Shown: in pieces, positions 37,472-52,400 of the stretch
Numbering within the stretch: position 1 is the stretch's first letter
How the letters are laid out: every line of letters starts with the position of its first letter
From: Eumeta japonica
Taxonomy: Eukaryota; Arthropoda; Insecta; Lepidoptera; Psychidae
Reading direction: 5' to 3'
DNA: 64,000 nt
NCBI GenBank assembly: GCA_005406025.1
Contig: BGZK01001359.1
Span: forward strand, 62,001 to 126,000
Notes under the pieces: generated by a model
Told to the model about the DNA's origin: nothing
The model's input: only the letters and a program-made list of their open reading frames with translations
Database searches by the model: none
Translations under genes and position numbers: made by a program

Positions 37472-40400
37472 CTAGCTTTTGATTCGGAGTTTCCTTTTGA
37501 TGAACGGATTTATCGGGGACGGGGTCGAGTTGGGCTTGAGGTTGGTCTTGGCCGGGCGGCGCGCGCTGTCGTACGGGATGCTGGGGCTGTTCCTCACGCT
37601 CTTGTAGTAGTCCACCGGGCCCTGCATCGAGTTGTTCTTCAGTGCGAATTTTACCTTTTTTCCGGTGAAAGTCTTCTCGCTTTTCGCCTCGTTCTTTGAC
37701 AACGGCTTCTGAAACCTCTTCACCTTGTTCACCAACAGGCTCGGGCCTTTCGGCGCTTGAGGCTTTTTACTGCCGCGTTCGGAATTCATAACTCTACTTA
37801 CGCCGTTCAATTTCGGCGTGCTTTTATTTTTGTCTTTCTGATTTTCTGCTTGTATGGATTTTTCAACAGGTACTTTATTCATTTTAACCTTCTCGTGTGC
37901 TCTTTTCTCTACTGTCAGACTGACCTTCTTCACTTTTTCATTAGTACAAATATTCACTTTATCGATAGGGGTATTGGACTTGTTGGAGTCTCCTATTTCA
38001 TTGTCGGTATCTTTTGAATTTCTAACTAAACAATCTTTTGTTTTCTTATCTGTAATTTTACTATTCTTAATGGATTCTTCTTTCATGTTTATCTTCATCT
38101 TCTGCTTCTTCGCAATTAGCTCTTTACTCTCTAAACTCTTTCTCTTTTTTGTTTTCTCGCCATTCATGTTCTCCTTGTTTTCAGTTTTTCTTCCTTTTGT
38201 TTTCTCGCCATTCATGTTCTTGTTTTCAATTTTTCCCTCCTTTATTTTCTCGCCATTCATGTTCTCCTTATTTTCAGTTTTTCTTCCCTTTGTCTTCTCG
38301 CCATTCATGTTCTTGTTTTCAATTTTTCCCTCCTTTATTTTCTCTCCATTCATATTCTCCATGTTTTCACTTTTTCTCTTTTTAGACTTGGGCGTTTCAG
38401 TATCTTCTACTCGCCATGCACCGTTCTGAAAAAATATTCATGCTTATATGTCACACTAAACCTCTTTAAAATAAGCTAGATAATAGAATATCAAATTTAT
38501 TAGTTACTTCAATTCATTTAAATAAATTAATTGTAAAAAAAAATTGTTAGGTTATAAACTGTAAAACAAAATGCAAAGCGCTGTGTGTTTTATGTGAATA
38601 GAAAATTAACTATACGTGCAGTATTGATTGGGCTAAAACTAATTGCATTTTCATTTGTGCAAGTTAATTGTAAATTCTGCTGACCACACAATAATTATCA
38701 GATGTTACCATAAAGACGTACATCATTTTTACAATAATACCCCAGTTGAAATTCAAAAATTGTCATATTATGAATTTAAACGTTTTGTCAAAAATAAGTT
38801 CTGAACAAAAAACCCTTGAACAGCTACATAGCTATCAGATTATGTAACTTCCAAATGCTGTACTAATTTTATTCATCATTCAATATTTTGTATTTATGAG
38901 CGATTGAGTATCTTGCCCATTCTTAACAAGGTGAATCAACATTTGGAATGAAAGGTAATGTTGAAATAAATTTATTAATGATGTATTTCGGGTGAATTTC
39001 ATTACCTACGAAAGATATTTTTGTACTTATTTGAAAGTATGGTCTCACCGTGGCTAGGGCCTTCATCTTCGCCAGTTCTTCGACGATGTTGACTCCCTCA
39101 CGTGTCTTTGCCAACAGCCTTTTCCGCTGCTTTTTACTTATACCTGTACAGTATAAATTCCTCAAATGAGTTCATTCAGTTTGCAGAGGACATACGTAAG
39201 TGGCATCATATACAACCAATATGATACCCACCATCATTGAAAATATACTTCATCTGTTTCAATATTTCAATAGTGCTTTGAAATTGACATATAGCAGATC
39301 CCTATACTTGCTTATCTGAGACACTAACAAAAAAAGTGAATCCAAACAATGAAATTTCATGTTTATTATAAAAATACATATTTATAACTGTTAACCCATT
39401 TAGGTTATGCTCTTCTTGAATCTACTTACTTATTCAATAGTAGAAGACTTAAGGAGTTGGGCATGCTAATCCAGAACAAATTTACATCGTATTGTTTTTT
39501 TCTATTTTTCCCAAATTTTCAAATTTTTCAGGCATATTTTCCAATTTTTCTATCCCTAATAACCGTATTTGGAACATATTAAAAAATAAATTAACCAAAT
39601 TGGTTAGCCATTTTCAAGTGATGAGCTAATTAATGAACAGCTTTTCATTTTCATTTATATAGATACATCTCATATCTGAAACTGATGCACAATATGTTGT
39701 GTTCATTTTGATAAAAAACAGAAACTTTGAAAACAAGACCTAAATGAATAATTAGAAAATTAAAAAGTTGTGAGCACTGAAAAAAAATTCTATCACATTT
39801 TTTACATGATAAATTATATAATTATCTAGATATTTCTGGTTTCCCATGACCATTTCTTTTAACACAAGTAACGGGCTAACCTTTGAGATCCAATTCGTCC
39901 GACTGCTCTAGTAATTGCTTCTCCAAAGTGTCAAGCTTCTTGGCAGCTCGGGCAGGCTTAGGTAGCTTCAGCTCCGGATTCGACGGATCCATCACGTCGT
40001 CTTCCACCTGCAATGGGTACTTGTTCTTCGAAAGTTCTATGAATCTAGAAATCATTAAATTCTTACATAATAAAAAATAATATTTCTTTTTTGTGATATC
40101 AGAGTATTAATACCCTACATTTCCATTTGGCAAGATCGCCATTTTAATCTAATGCTACATGAATGCTTTTTTTCAATACATTAGAGGATTTAGTAAAACA
40201 CAATCCCTTAAATCCCTTGTCTGGTGTATTGTGAAATTGAATACGAATAAATATATATTTGTATTATAAAAACGGCAATTTTTTTTAAATAAATTTAGTT
40301 ATGTAGCCTAAATTAGTAGAATTAGTTATTCGACGCCAACGCAGCAATGGAGACTTGAACATAGACTAGGAAAAATGATTAACAAATGTCTTGCCCAGAT

Positions 40401-43400
40401 AAAAATCAAACCCAGAATCTCATGTCATATTTTGCCAACAAAAATCAATATGGCAGAGCTTTTACCCCATATTCAAATGAAATCCCTATAATCATTAAAT
40501 ATCAATATCTATGTCAAGGTCGTCTGAGAGAAATATCCACTGATCAGATTGGGCTTGTTCTCAAAAAAACTGAAATCTGAAGTGGTAACAATAGAAGTAA
40601 ATGCATAAAGAAGATAATGGAAGTAGATTTGCATTAGAGCAGAGCAAAATGGCATGTAAGTCTCTGCCTACCTCTCCTGAACACTGAGGCGTGAGGTAAT
40701 GTATATATGTATAAATATTCACTTATATTAATTTTTTTTAATCCACAAATTTTAGAGAGTAAATCAATTTTAAAACATTACCTTTGAGATGGAAGGTAAT
40801 GTTTTAAAATAGGAGAGCATACTGCAGCTGCGATATATGCTCCTATGATCTTTTTATTTAAATTAACAGTGTTGGTCCTTAAGCCCATGCTGGCTCAGCA
40901 CAGGTTACAGAATATTGACAACTATTGTCACCAATAAGTGGTAACATCTGAATTCGACCACAACATACTCTACAACACACAGGGCAAGTGGTTTTATTTC
41001 ACTGCTGAAATTAAAGTAATTGTCACCTGTAGTCACAATTAGTTTATTCAAACCCAGTAGTTTTAGAATACGAACGCGCTGACCTCACCGTCACCACCGC
41101 TCTACTAATGTTTACTGGTAGCATGTCGCTATACTGTTCAGGGTTGGGTTGTAGATCCTGCACTTTACGTTTTTAGGCAAAAATAGTCACATAGAAATTT
41201 AATGGATACATAAAATACTAACCTTTGACACAAAATTTTGACTCTTCTGTGTGCCGATCCTGAAGTGGTTTTGAGGTACTCCTTGAGGAGTTGTGCCAAC
41301 TTCTCCGAAGGGACTGGTAAAGTTGGAAGCACTACATCCACATGACCCGCTCTAGGGTCTAGTGCTGATGATGTACTGGACAAGAATTAATTTATACTAT
41401 ATTGATCAGGAAAGACCATACTTTTTCAGCATTACAACTAATGTGAGTATCATAACAGTCCAGTATCCTTCTCTATTCAAAATCATCATGTATTAATAAA
41501 AAAATATAATTTAAATTAGTGTATTTAAATAAAAATAATTAACAAAAGTCATCATTGTCAAACAACATTAAGTATCAACTAACATTGGGTTCCACACAGA
41601 CCTGTTGAACTTTGACTCAAATTTAAACTATTTTTCAAAAAAAATTACATTATTGTAAGTCACAATATATTTTAAAAATACTGTGCAAATTTTACCTAAA
41701 CTCTTTACTGAAATTTTGAAGGTATAATAACCAGAATTATATACATAAAATAAATCTTTAGTATGATTTAGATTATTCCATTGCTAACATGTTTAAAATT
41801 TTTAGGTTCCATATCTCCAAAGGATGAAGGGACCCTCATGAGATCACTTGCTTGTCCATCTACCTATCTATCCATCCATACGATATGGAATTGATCATGC
41901 ATCTTACTGCAAATAATCATAATCTCCTTCTTTTAAGAATAACTTTGCCAAAGAAACCACAGTCATTGAAGTAGCCGTAGCCGAGAAAAATAGCTTAAAA
42001 AGTGTTCTAAAAATGTACGAATATACAACCTTAGCTGACAGCTGACGATGACGAGGGTATTGACCCCGTCATTGTCAACCTAAAGGGCAGCGGGATATTG
42101 ATCCCACTTCCCTCTAGGTTGCCAACGCGACACGCGACTAGTCAGTCACGGCCAAGACCCCGCAGCGTTTTGCCTGCTATTGTACTTTATGGTTCGGTGG
42201 TTGAAGTAGCAGAGAATTTAGGTATTTTGTGAGTAAAATGTTATATTTATGATATTGACCCTTTTGAAACTAATATTGTATGTGATTAATGTTTAAGTGT
42301 TTAATAACAATGCCTTTATCTGCTATCGAATATACAAACATGATTTATTATCAGGAAGTTTACAGAGGTGACATTGCTGCGGCTCTAAAACTTTACAGTA
42401 AAACTTACCCTGATAGTGTAATATTGCGTGCTGTGTATCGGATTACGTGATAATTTGTCTTAGTTTGTCTTGTTTGTTTAGAGGTGAGTGGACACATGTG
42501 GAAAATTAGAGACTAATGTAATAATACTTTCGGCGACCTCAACATCGCTGACAAAATCAAATTTCATTTGTAAGTAAGCGACTAGATAAATTCTTTAAAT
42601 TAATACATCGCATAGCCCGAACACGAGGCAGAATTTGAGTTCGTAACGTGCCCGAGCGGGCCGCACGAGCCGCGGGCGCTATATGGCCGAGCATTTCGTG
42701 CGGTTGTGTCTATATTATTTTATATTATTAACAAGTATATTTTTTTTAACATATTTTTATTATTTTGGCAAGGTTGTTCTAAAAAAGGAGAATATTATGA
42801 ATATTCGCGGAAACATAGCATGATCGATTCCATCCTGTATGTCGAGACCCTATTTCTCAAGGAAGCGTGAACATGTCAGATTGAAATTAACATATATGGG
42901 TGTAATCACTTGTGCCTGTGGTCATTTACAGCAATAAAAAACTAAGCTTTTAAGGAATGTAATCAAAAATATGGCCATTAAAGCTTTATATTTAAAATTC
43001 GCAATTAAATTAAAACTCATAGGATCCTTCCCATTGACCTAGAATTAAGGTAACTTGGCAAGAATTTGGTGTGTAGCCCAAGTAAATGAAAAATCTAAAA
43101 TCGATAATTTATAGTTATAACATATGAAAAACCATTTTTTATGTATTACAAACTTACCCTTGCAAGAATGGACTGTGATGCAAACCAATATATGGGAGAA
43201 CATTTTTTAGCATTATAAAAACTTAAAATTTTCCAAAAATATAAACATTAAAAAACTGTTATTGTTTTTGGAAAAATGCAAAAAATTCAGAATTCTTGGC
43301 ATTACAATCTCGCCAATATCGGTATCAAAACCAGAAAAAATATCATTAAAACTAGATGGATGATATATCTATATTCGTAACTAGCTGTCCCGCCCGCTTC

Positions 43401-46400
43401 GCTGGGTAATTTTTATTTATAAGATGGCGAAGGATTTACGGAATTCGAAAAATGAGTAGCCTAGAACTATCTACAAATCATTCCGCATCGAATGGTCCCA
43501 GTCCCATGTCTATACGTTTAGTAGTTTTTACGTGATTGGCGAACAAAGACAACCTGTTTTCATTATATATGTATAGATTAAGTTTATATAGAACCCTCAG
43601 GGTGGGAGTCCCATTCGCCTTGTCTTTGTTACTATTGTGTTTACTATTGTTATCACAACAAATCTATTTTTGTACTTTATCAACAAGTATAATGTTTTAC
43701 TACTCAATTGATAATCCCAATGAAGATAAATGTTTAACTTATAAATAATCACATTAAAATAAATCCTCCTTTATTCTAATTTGGCACCTATAAAAACCAC
43801 ATGTGCCATTTCTAGTGAAAAAATATTCAAAATTACCTTTCGTCTTCTCCATCTTCAGCATCAGATGCGGACTCTGCTTCGTCATCGGAAGCCGGAACCA
43901 AAGCGTTTGGGCCACCCTCTGGACATCCCATCTAAGACAAAAATGTTATATAAGGGTTAATAATCTTTTTGACCTACATTTTCTTGTCCTCGATAGTAAT
44001 TGAAAAGAAATCAGTAATTTATAATAAAGTTGTAAGTGATTGTTATTGATGTATTTTAAGTTAATGGACATGAAGGAAAACATACAAATTCTTTCAGATT
44101 ATTCATATATTTAATTATTTATGGGAACTCAGTACACAAAATATTCTTGTCATACAAAATGTCTCCGTCCCGATACCATAGTAAATTGTAAATACTTTAT
44201 AAAACAAAATTTTTTTCCATGGGACTATAAGTCGATTTTTATTATGTATGAAGATAGGATGGTAAATTACACTGTGTGTAACATGAAACAACAATAAGGT
44301 ATATATTGTTTTAGAAAAAAATTTTTTATTTAACATCCCCCAGATGTAACCTTTAATATTTACTTATTAGTTGTTTTATTGTAAATAACTTATTATTTTG
44401 ACTATATTGTACAATATGTACTTTATTCAAAAGGCGTGAGTTTTTGATAAAAATAACTGAATTGTATCCTTAGTTACCAGTATACTGAGTTACTGTTATA
44501 ATAACTCTGAAGACTTTCTAAGTAACTCCTAAGACATTTTTTGTACTACTTGTTTTAAAAAGTTTGTCATACTTGTTACTATAAAGATGCATTTTTTTCT
44601 TAAAACATTTATTTAACCTTAAATAGACAATCTGAGAAAAATTTGTAAGAATTTTTTTGATAATGGGTTTGTTGCCACGACTTGGTCCTTTTTCAAAACA
44701 GGACATGATTCAAGGCTCCGTAGATAGAATTGGAGGATTCTTGAAGCACTCCGCTGATAAAATCGGCAAGAGGATTTTGTAAATGTCTCAATCCTAAAAC
44801 CTGCCATGTGAGATTAGAGCCAGTATTATAGGTGAATACTGACCCTCCGAACATCAAATCGATTACATGAGGTTCTGCAGAAAATTAATCAGATGAGTAT
44901 GTGCTAGTTGTCGTGCCTAAGTTAATTCAAAATGTGCTACTTCGCTCCAGTATTAATTGAACAATTTATGGATCATCTTTAAACAATGATGAGGAAGAGC
45001 CAAGTGTTCTTAAGAACAACAAGAAAATAGTAGAAAGATGTGTGTTAGCAAATCCTAGTTTGGGAAAGTTGACGTAAGAGGGCTGTTGACTTCGACGAGT
45101 AAGTACGGGGCTCCGCGCCAGGTGTCGACTGGCGATTTTCTATATGTTTATATTTTTAGCAATAATAGTAAAAAGAAAATACATTCTTATGTTTGCAAAG
45201 CACTGACACCTGTCGAAAAGGACGGTGATGTGAAATTTGTATTCTTACGAGTTATAAGTAAGAATTCAAAAACGTTCAGAATTAATGAAAAAGATATTAA
45301 CTATATAACCTATGAAGACATTATTAAAATTTTGCCAACACCAGTATTTAAGGGTAAAGGACAATATAAATTTAAAGTTGCAATAGAAATTTTCAAAAAA
45401 TGAAAATATCAGACATCATACTCGATATTTTGATTCATTTTTAATTTTTTGACTTGATATTAAATATTTTTTTAATAATTATGGTTGACTTTTTTTTTCA
45501 TCAATTGCATTAATTTATTCTCTTAGGCGTTACCCAAATTTCTCTCTGGAGTTACTCTTTGTCCCCAAAATGACAATCACTTTTTCTACTATAACGTGCT
45601 CATTACGCGATAAATACATATTTTCATTTTTGCGATTATGAATGTAATGGATTCCAAAGTATACAGTATTATTTCAATTTTTTTCTACTTATAAACTTCG
45701 TTTTATTAAAGAAAATGTCCTTTTCTATTTAGTTTCAGTAACGTAAATGACAAAGAGTCAATTAGTTTTATATTAAAATGTATAAAAATGTAAAGACTGA
45801 AAACACCAAATATTTGATTGTACGTGAAGAGGTAAATAAATACTTTGAAATAATATTAACTTGCATGATTTACTATTGGCGTTAAATGAACGTAACACAG
45901 GTGATACTTTGAGAGTAAGAGCTGTACATTTTTAAAATAGTACATAAATAGTCTATAGCCATCGCGCTTCTTCTGGATCATTAAACTACAAGATATGGCT
46001 AATGGTTTTATAGAATCAAAATGAAGGAAAAAAAAGTTTTAGATAACAAAAAAATACTTGAATGTTGATAATGGTAGGTACATTAGTTGTTTGACCCATA
46101 TATCCAAAATAATTAATTAAAATTAAAAATATCATTTATATATATATAGTTGTATATGCATGTATAAACACTGCCCTCTAGTGATAAAATGAAATATAAA
46201 ATATTGTTCGTGCAGCGGTGCTTTCACTCCAATGTCATAACGCCTATGACACTAAATGATATGAACACTGCCGTCTTTCAATGAAACAAAATATAAAATA
46301 CAATTTGCGTGACAGCCCTTTGACTTAACTTTAATGATGCTTGCAGCAATATAGGATTCTGAAAAAAACAACTTTTCTAGATTCCTTTCCGAATTCTTAA

Positions 46401-49400
46401 ATGTAATAGCCATAGCATTGCTCTAAAAAAGAAATAATATACCTAATTTAGTAGGAATTATTAGGACAGGTCCACCTAGTAGTGTTATTAAAAAAATATA
46501 TTAATCTATCGAAAGCAAAAGCATGTAAGACTCTGTAACTGTAAGTAATGGCAATATTCATAATTTTTAGGACAATCTGATATCATTAAAATACATTTAG
46601 TAGACACTATTTATTTTAATATTTCAATTATTTATTCACAATCACAAATAAGAATAGTGGATTTCAACTATTGAAAAATTGATATTTTTTGATTTCCCAT
46701 TAGAGCTTATTGAAAGGAATAGAAAAGATATAATTTTGTCAAATAAGCAATCAATATAAAGTTATTCATTTTAGAAGAATTAATCATAATTGTATGAATT
46801 GGAATTGCTAATCTCCATGTACTTCCAAAACCGCACCCTAATGACTACCATCCAATGACATTGCGACTACATATACCGTGACAGAATTTTAGCTGATTAA
46901 GAAATAAATAAAGTATCCAAACACTTATTTTACAATTCTGATTAAAAAAAAATATTATCACATAAATGAATACCTGTGACCATATCCTTCTCCTGGTTTC
47001 ATACTCTTGTCCAGTTTCTGATTGTCGGACCAAGTAATTGAATAGCTTCCGACTTGCAACTGCTAATCTTATTTCTTTACTATGAGCGAGCTGCAACATG
47101 AAGGGGGTCACCAGGACTACTAGAGAATCCTCTGGCAGAGCACCTTTCGATACCTACACAACAAATTAATTTGATTAGAGAATCACAATTATAAACATAT
47201 GTTTATTAGTGATCTTATTAATATATGTCAGTTTTATAATAAAAGAGTTTTATTCTGTTACAATAATGGATAACGTTGTACTGACATTGACATCAAAAAG
47301 TAATAATATGAAGCATAAATATCACTTTTTTTAAATAAATGGTTCGTTCTCTACACCTACTTTATACAGTAATAAGTCTATCAAAATTATTTCCATTACT
47401 TGAAAATAACAATTATTCAGATCAACAACTTATCACTCATTGCCTTTGAGCCAAAACACATGAACATGAAGCTCATCTAGTTTTTGATCACAATTGAAAT
47501 GAAGCTGATTTTTGTCCAAATGACATTAGTGGGAGGAGTTCTGGGTTGACATAAATTGAAGTGAAAAATGCCTTCTCCGATTATATTAGGAATGGAATCA
47601 AGGATTTCTGTTTGACTACAAAAGGGCATATGCTTAGATGTGCCTAAGACAAGGATATCATAAATTTCGGAATCGTATTACCGTAGATCACTTTTTGATA
47701 GAATGGGTTGCAAATATGTAACTCTTAAATCATAATTCATAAAGTATAGTGATGTATTTCAAGTTTAATACAATCACCTATGAAGTAAAGGCAATTCTTA
47801 GAGCATTATACCAGTATTAGTGTTTACAGGTTGAAATAGATGCAAGAGAACTTGCACAAATATAAATAGACAAGTTAAGTCATTATAAGAAAGATATTGA
47901 TGTAACAAATTAAAATATCAGTAAAACTCATCGGAATAAGATCTAATAAAAGTCTGAGATAGTTTTTGAATTTGTTGAAATTGCGGATATCAAGGGTATG
48001 TGGATTAGCAGGAGAAAAAAATGTGGTGTGGTGTGGAGGACAAATAGGTGGTTTTACTTAGCAGAGTTAGATTATGTATTTACGCAAGTCAAAGTTTAAT
48101 TTGTCAGAAGAGTGCTCTTCAATGATTCATCTATTTATCTATTGTCTAGAATAACAACATTAAGTTATCCTATTCATATAGTCCATGTGATTTCCAAAGT
48201 GGGAATCCCACCTATTATCCCATCTTCACTCCCATATTGCTAATGACTAATAGCAGATAACCATCATTTAAAACTGAACCCAAAACCGAGAGAAGTGAGC
48301 GTCATTCACCATTTGTAATTAACGTGCAACTAAATATGAGTGTTTTAACTGAGAAAATTAATTTCTTTCATCTCACCATTAGTTAATTCCATTGTAAGTA
48401 TCAAAATTTTTATAATGTATCAGTATTTTAATAAGGGTGTAAAGTGTAGTGTGTATTTGGTTGGTAAATATCAAATGATGTGATCTTAGACAAAATAAAA
48501 TCACCTTGGCCAATTCTTCTAAATAACATTCTGTGATGTGTAGCAGTAACGATAATGAATTTCTTGCATATGATGGAGTGGGAATAGAAAACAATCCTGA
48601 AAGAAGAAAACAAAGACCTTTTATTAATGCACTCGGAGACAATATTAATATATATATGTTTTAAATCCTTCACAATTTTGTATATTCAAGATTACTTTTG
48701 AAAAATTGATTCTCTGCTTGGGATATCTCAGAGTGTGCTGTTGATGGTTATACAAAGAATGAATGAAGAACGGCCAGATTGCTATAGACACACAATGAAT
48801 AAAGTGGAGTATTTACAACCGAGACCATATGGAACTCTTAATGTTAGGGTTTGGATGTATTTTGATGCCGCTTATGCTATTCCTTTGATAGAGCATCCCT
48901 GGCCTAAATGCTCAATATAATTGATTTGGTGTTTATAGTGTAATTAAATCAAATGTATATATTACGATGTAATAAAAAGTTGACATATTTGATTAATTTC
49001 TTCTTCTATGACAAATTTTTTCAGAAGTCTTGAGTTACTAAATTTTAAATATGTCTACAAAATTAACTTTGTGGTCCTGATAAATATTTTACATCATTAG
49101 TCTGGTCAACACATATACATATTTGTTTGCTGCATTAAATTTAACCATTTAAATTAAAATGTTAACTTGGTTGAATTAAGTTAAAATCATAGTTATCACA
49201 TACTTAAAACTTCAACATTCAAAAGGAAAATTATTACCTAAAATACTGCAAACCGGTTAAATTAAAATCACTTTAAAGGGCAAATTATCTTATATCTACA
49301 TTTAATTTAGAAATCTAATACAGAGTATTCCAAAATCGAGCCCTTCGAGGGGTAACGGACCAAATTATGACTCCCCGGAATAGTCAAATATGACTTTTGT

Positions 49401-52400
49401 AGAAAAATAATAGTTTAAGAAATATCCCCATGCTTATGAGTGCAATACAAATCTTCAACTTAGTTTAGTGCTTAATGCCACGTCTAAAAATAAACATACA
49501 ATTGCTATACTAAGTTAACAATATTAGAGTAGAAATGGATGCATTGTTTTCATGTGAACACAAAGCTGTAGGCTATCTACTAGACTAGCATTATTATAAA
49601 ACATTGTAATAATTAACTTTTAACACTTTTTCATGTGGCAGTAACAGTATAGTTTTTATTTAGTACGTTTTACTTATGGAACAACAGTTTCTTACATAAA
49701 AACAATACAAAAGGAAAAATATTAAGGAAGAGTTTATTTAATAATAATTAAGATATTTCATCACGTAAACTTATGGTATGTATAGCCAAATGTTTATAGT
49801 TCTAATATGCATTTCAGTAATGATGACATTCCATTACAATCAATTATACAATATTAATCTTTTATTGTCAAATCTCTTTACCTTCATTTTCAGTCAAAGC
49901 ATGGGTAAGTTCAGTACAGGCTTGTTTGGACCATTCGCATTTGTCCAAAACACGGAACACGCCACGAAGAAGCCGACGAACCAGCTGCACATAATACATG
50001 TAAGAATATTATAAAAGTCAATTAAATAATATTTAATGAATGTATAGACTATTAGGACTGCTTAAAAGTTGTATGGCTACATGGCAAAGTATTACTGAAC
50101 GCTGTTACTATTTTTTATATAAAAAAGCTGCCCAAAAGCATGTCGGACCATGCTCATTCATGAAGGTTCCGAAGCCATTATTACAAAGAAATACACTACA
50201 GATGAAAAAAGTATGTTGTTACACTTTTTCCATGTTTCCCGCATGTAGTTATAAGGACTTTAGTCGTCTATAACTAAAAAGACAAGTATGTCGTCTATTA
50301 CTATTAAACTAGTGTAAACTAAAGCGCATCAGCAAAAGAGTGTATCTTCATGGCATTTACGTCCTTTTGTTGAGAATTGCAGTTTTTCGGCAATGACTCG
50401 AAAACAGTATACCTGACATGTTTGAAATAATTTTTATTGAAAGTATTTATTAAGTGTTATCTTCTTTATTTTTTTCATATTTTTTGGACATACAGTTTAG
50501 AAAATAGAGGGGGACACAATTTCTACTATTTTTAAAGTGATTATTTCTGAAATTAAGCATGAAAACAGAAAAATTGCTTAAAAGCCTTAAAGTGTTTTAA
50601 AAGAATTGTCGAAATATGTGCCACAAATTGATTTTGCTGAAAAAAAATATTAACAACTTCTATTATATATGTATGGAATGCCCCCTCCTATAAATATTTA
50701 TTTTTGTTGTTCAAACCTACCAAACTAAGTAATGACTCATACAAGACACCTACACTATAAATTTCATCAATATATGTCACGTAGTTATTGAATACAATGA
50801 CTATGACACGGATGAATCGACATGACGAAAACTATAAAGGTGCCGTTCTTGCTTTTTTGGCTCCGAACCCTAAAAAGTTCACCACAGCTGTTAAATAAAT
50901 ATGAAAAATTAATGATACAAAAAGATGAAACAACCAAAAATGTGATCAGCCTTGGCTATAGAACTTTGTAAATAGAAATACAAAAGCACATTTGATTAAT
51001 TAACATGGGCACTTTCAAAATACTTTAACATTGCACTGGTTTTCAAAACTTAGTAATGATTGACATTCATTATTCATAGATTGATATAGAACACTGAAAC
51101 AATTCTTTATCTATTTATATGCCTTTTGTTTCCATTAAATCATTAAATGTAGTAAGTTTAGTTTAACCATTCTCAGAGTATACCATTCAATACCAATTCA
51201 ATACAAACTATTTCGGATTTTATTATCACATAGTTACAAAACTAATTTCACTAGAGACACAATTATTAAACTAAACTCAGTCATATTTTTGCAGCATTGT
51301 TGTTCTATGAATGTATTATGATCAACATATTATGAATATATTATATGATGAATATATTATGTTTATAATGTTTTGAAGCAAATCTAAACAGTGATTAAAA
51401 ATTTAAATAGGTTTGAATTGATGCTTCCAACTACTGCATGAATGTATGTTGCACTAAGTCGACGAGCTCCATGAGCATAACCAGCATGTTGCAGCATAGT
51501 CATTCAATTAGGTTTGTGGTTCATATTTCCTATCGAGCAAAAGAGTTTGGTATATTCCCAATAAAAATTTTAAAAAATTAAAAAATGGCAGATACTGCCA
51601 ATATAATCCTCCATATAAAAATTTTCACAACACCCTTCAGATAGATTAGAGATATTATTCAATAACCATGTGTACTCTGTGGGGGAACATAGTTTAACAT
51701 ATTGGTTTAATATAATAGGATCACATTTATGTTTTTTTCTCCCATCCGCTTTAACCACTATTTAAATCTAAAACAAGGCTGTCCTAATTTTTCTTAATGA
51801 CTAATAATCAAATTAGAATTAATTGTCACCAATATGTTTTACAATTTATTTAATCTTTCTTATAATCTTCAAATATGTTCAGGATAAATTACGAAAAGTA
51901 TAATTTAAAAGCATGTACATTCGTATCTTTAAATATTACTTTAATTCTATCAAGTATTTATCTCTTGTTGATTTATAGCTTGTTTATTGATTTTCTTTTT
52001 TTATAAAAAGTGTTTTTGATAATTTATGATTTCTGATCTTAATAAAACACAATAATTCTAAGGCATTCAAAAAAGCTATAGTATTAAATGAAGTATTCAC
52101 CATAAGAAATTTGTCCATGCGGTGCTGATCAATACCATACCATTCCGTGCCTAGAATCCTCAGAGCGGCTTTGAACATTAGTATAGAACCTTTCATCTGC
52201 TGCTCGGGAAATTCATCCAATAATGCTGCTATATCATCACACAATTCTTCCTAAAATTACCAATTTAATAAAAATGTGGACAAAAATATGCAGTTTTAAA
52301 AACAAATTAACTATCACTTCGATTTTTCTACATATATCTGATGTGCGACATTAATTAAATGAATTAAATGCAATAGAACTTGGTTCAAACTATAAAATTA

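Noticed and set aside
51570..51758. Minus-strand 62-residue frame inside RRP1 intron 3
   Set aside because: The Nop52 domain continues directly from the exon ending at 52101 to the exon at 49984 (KFLM|LVRRLL), so no exon is needed here.
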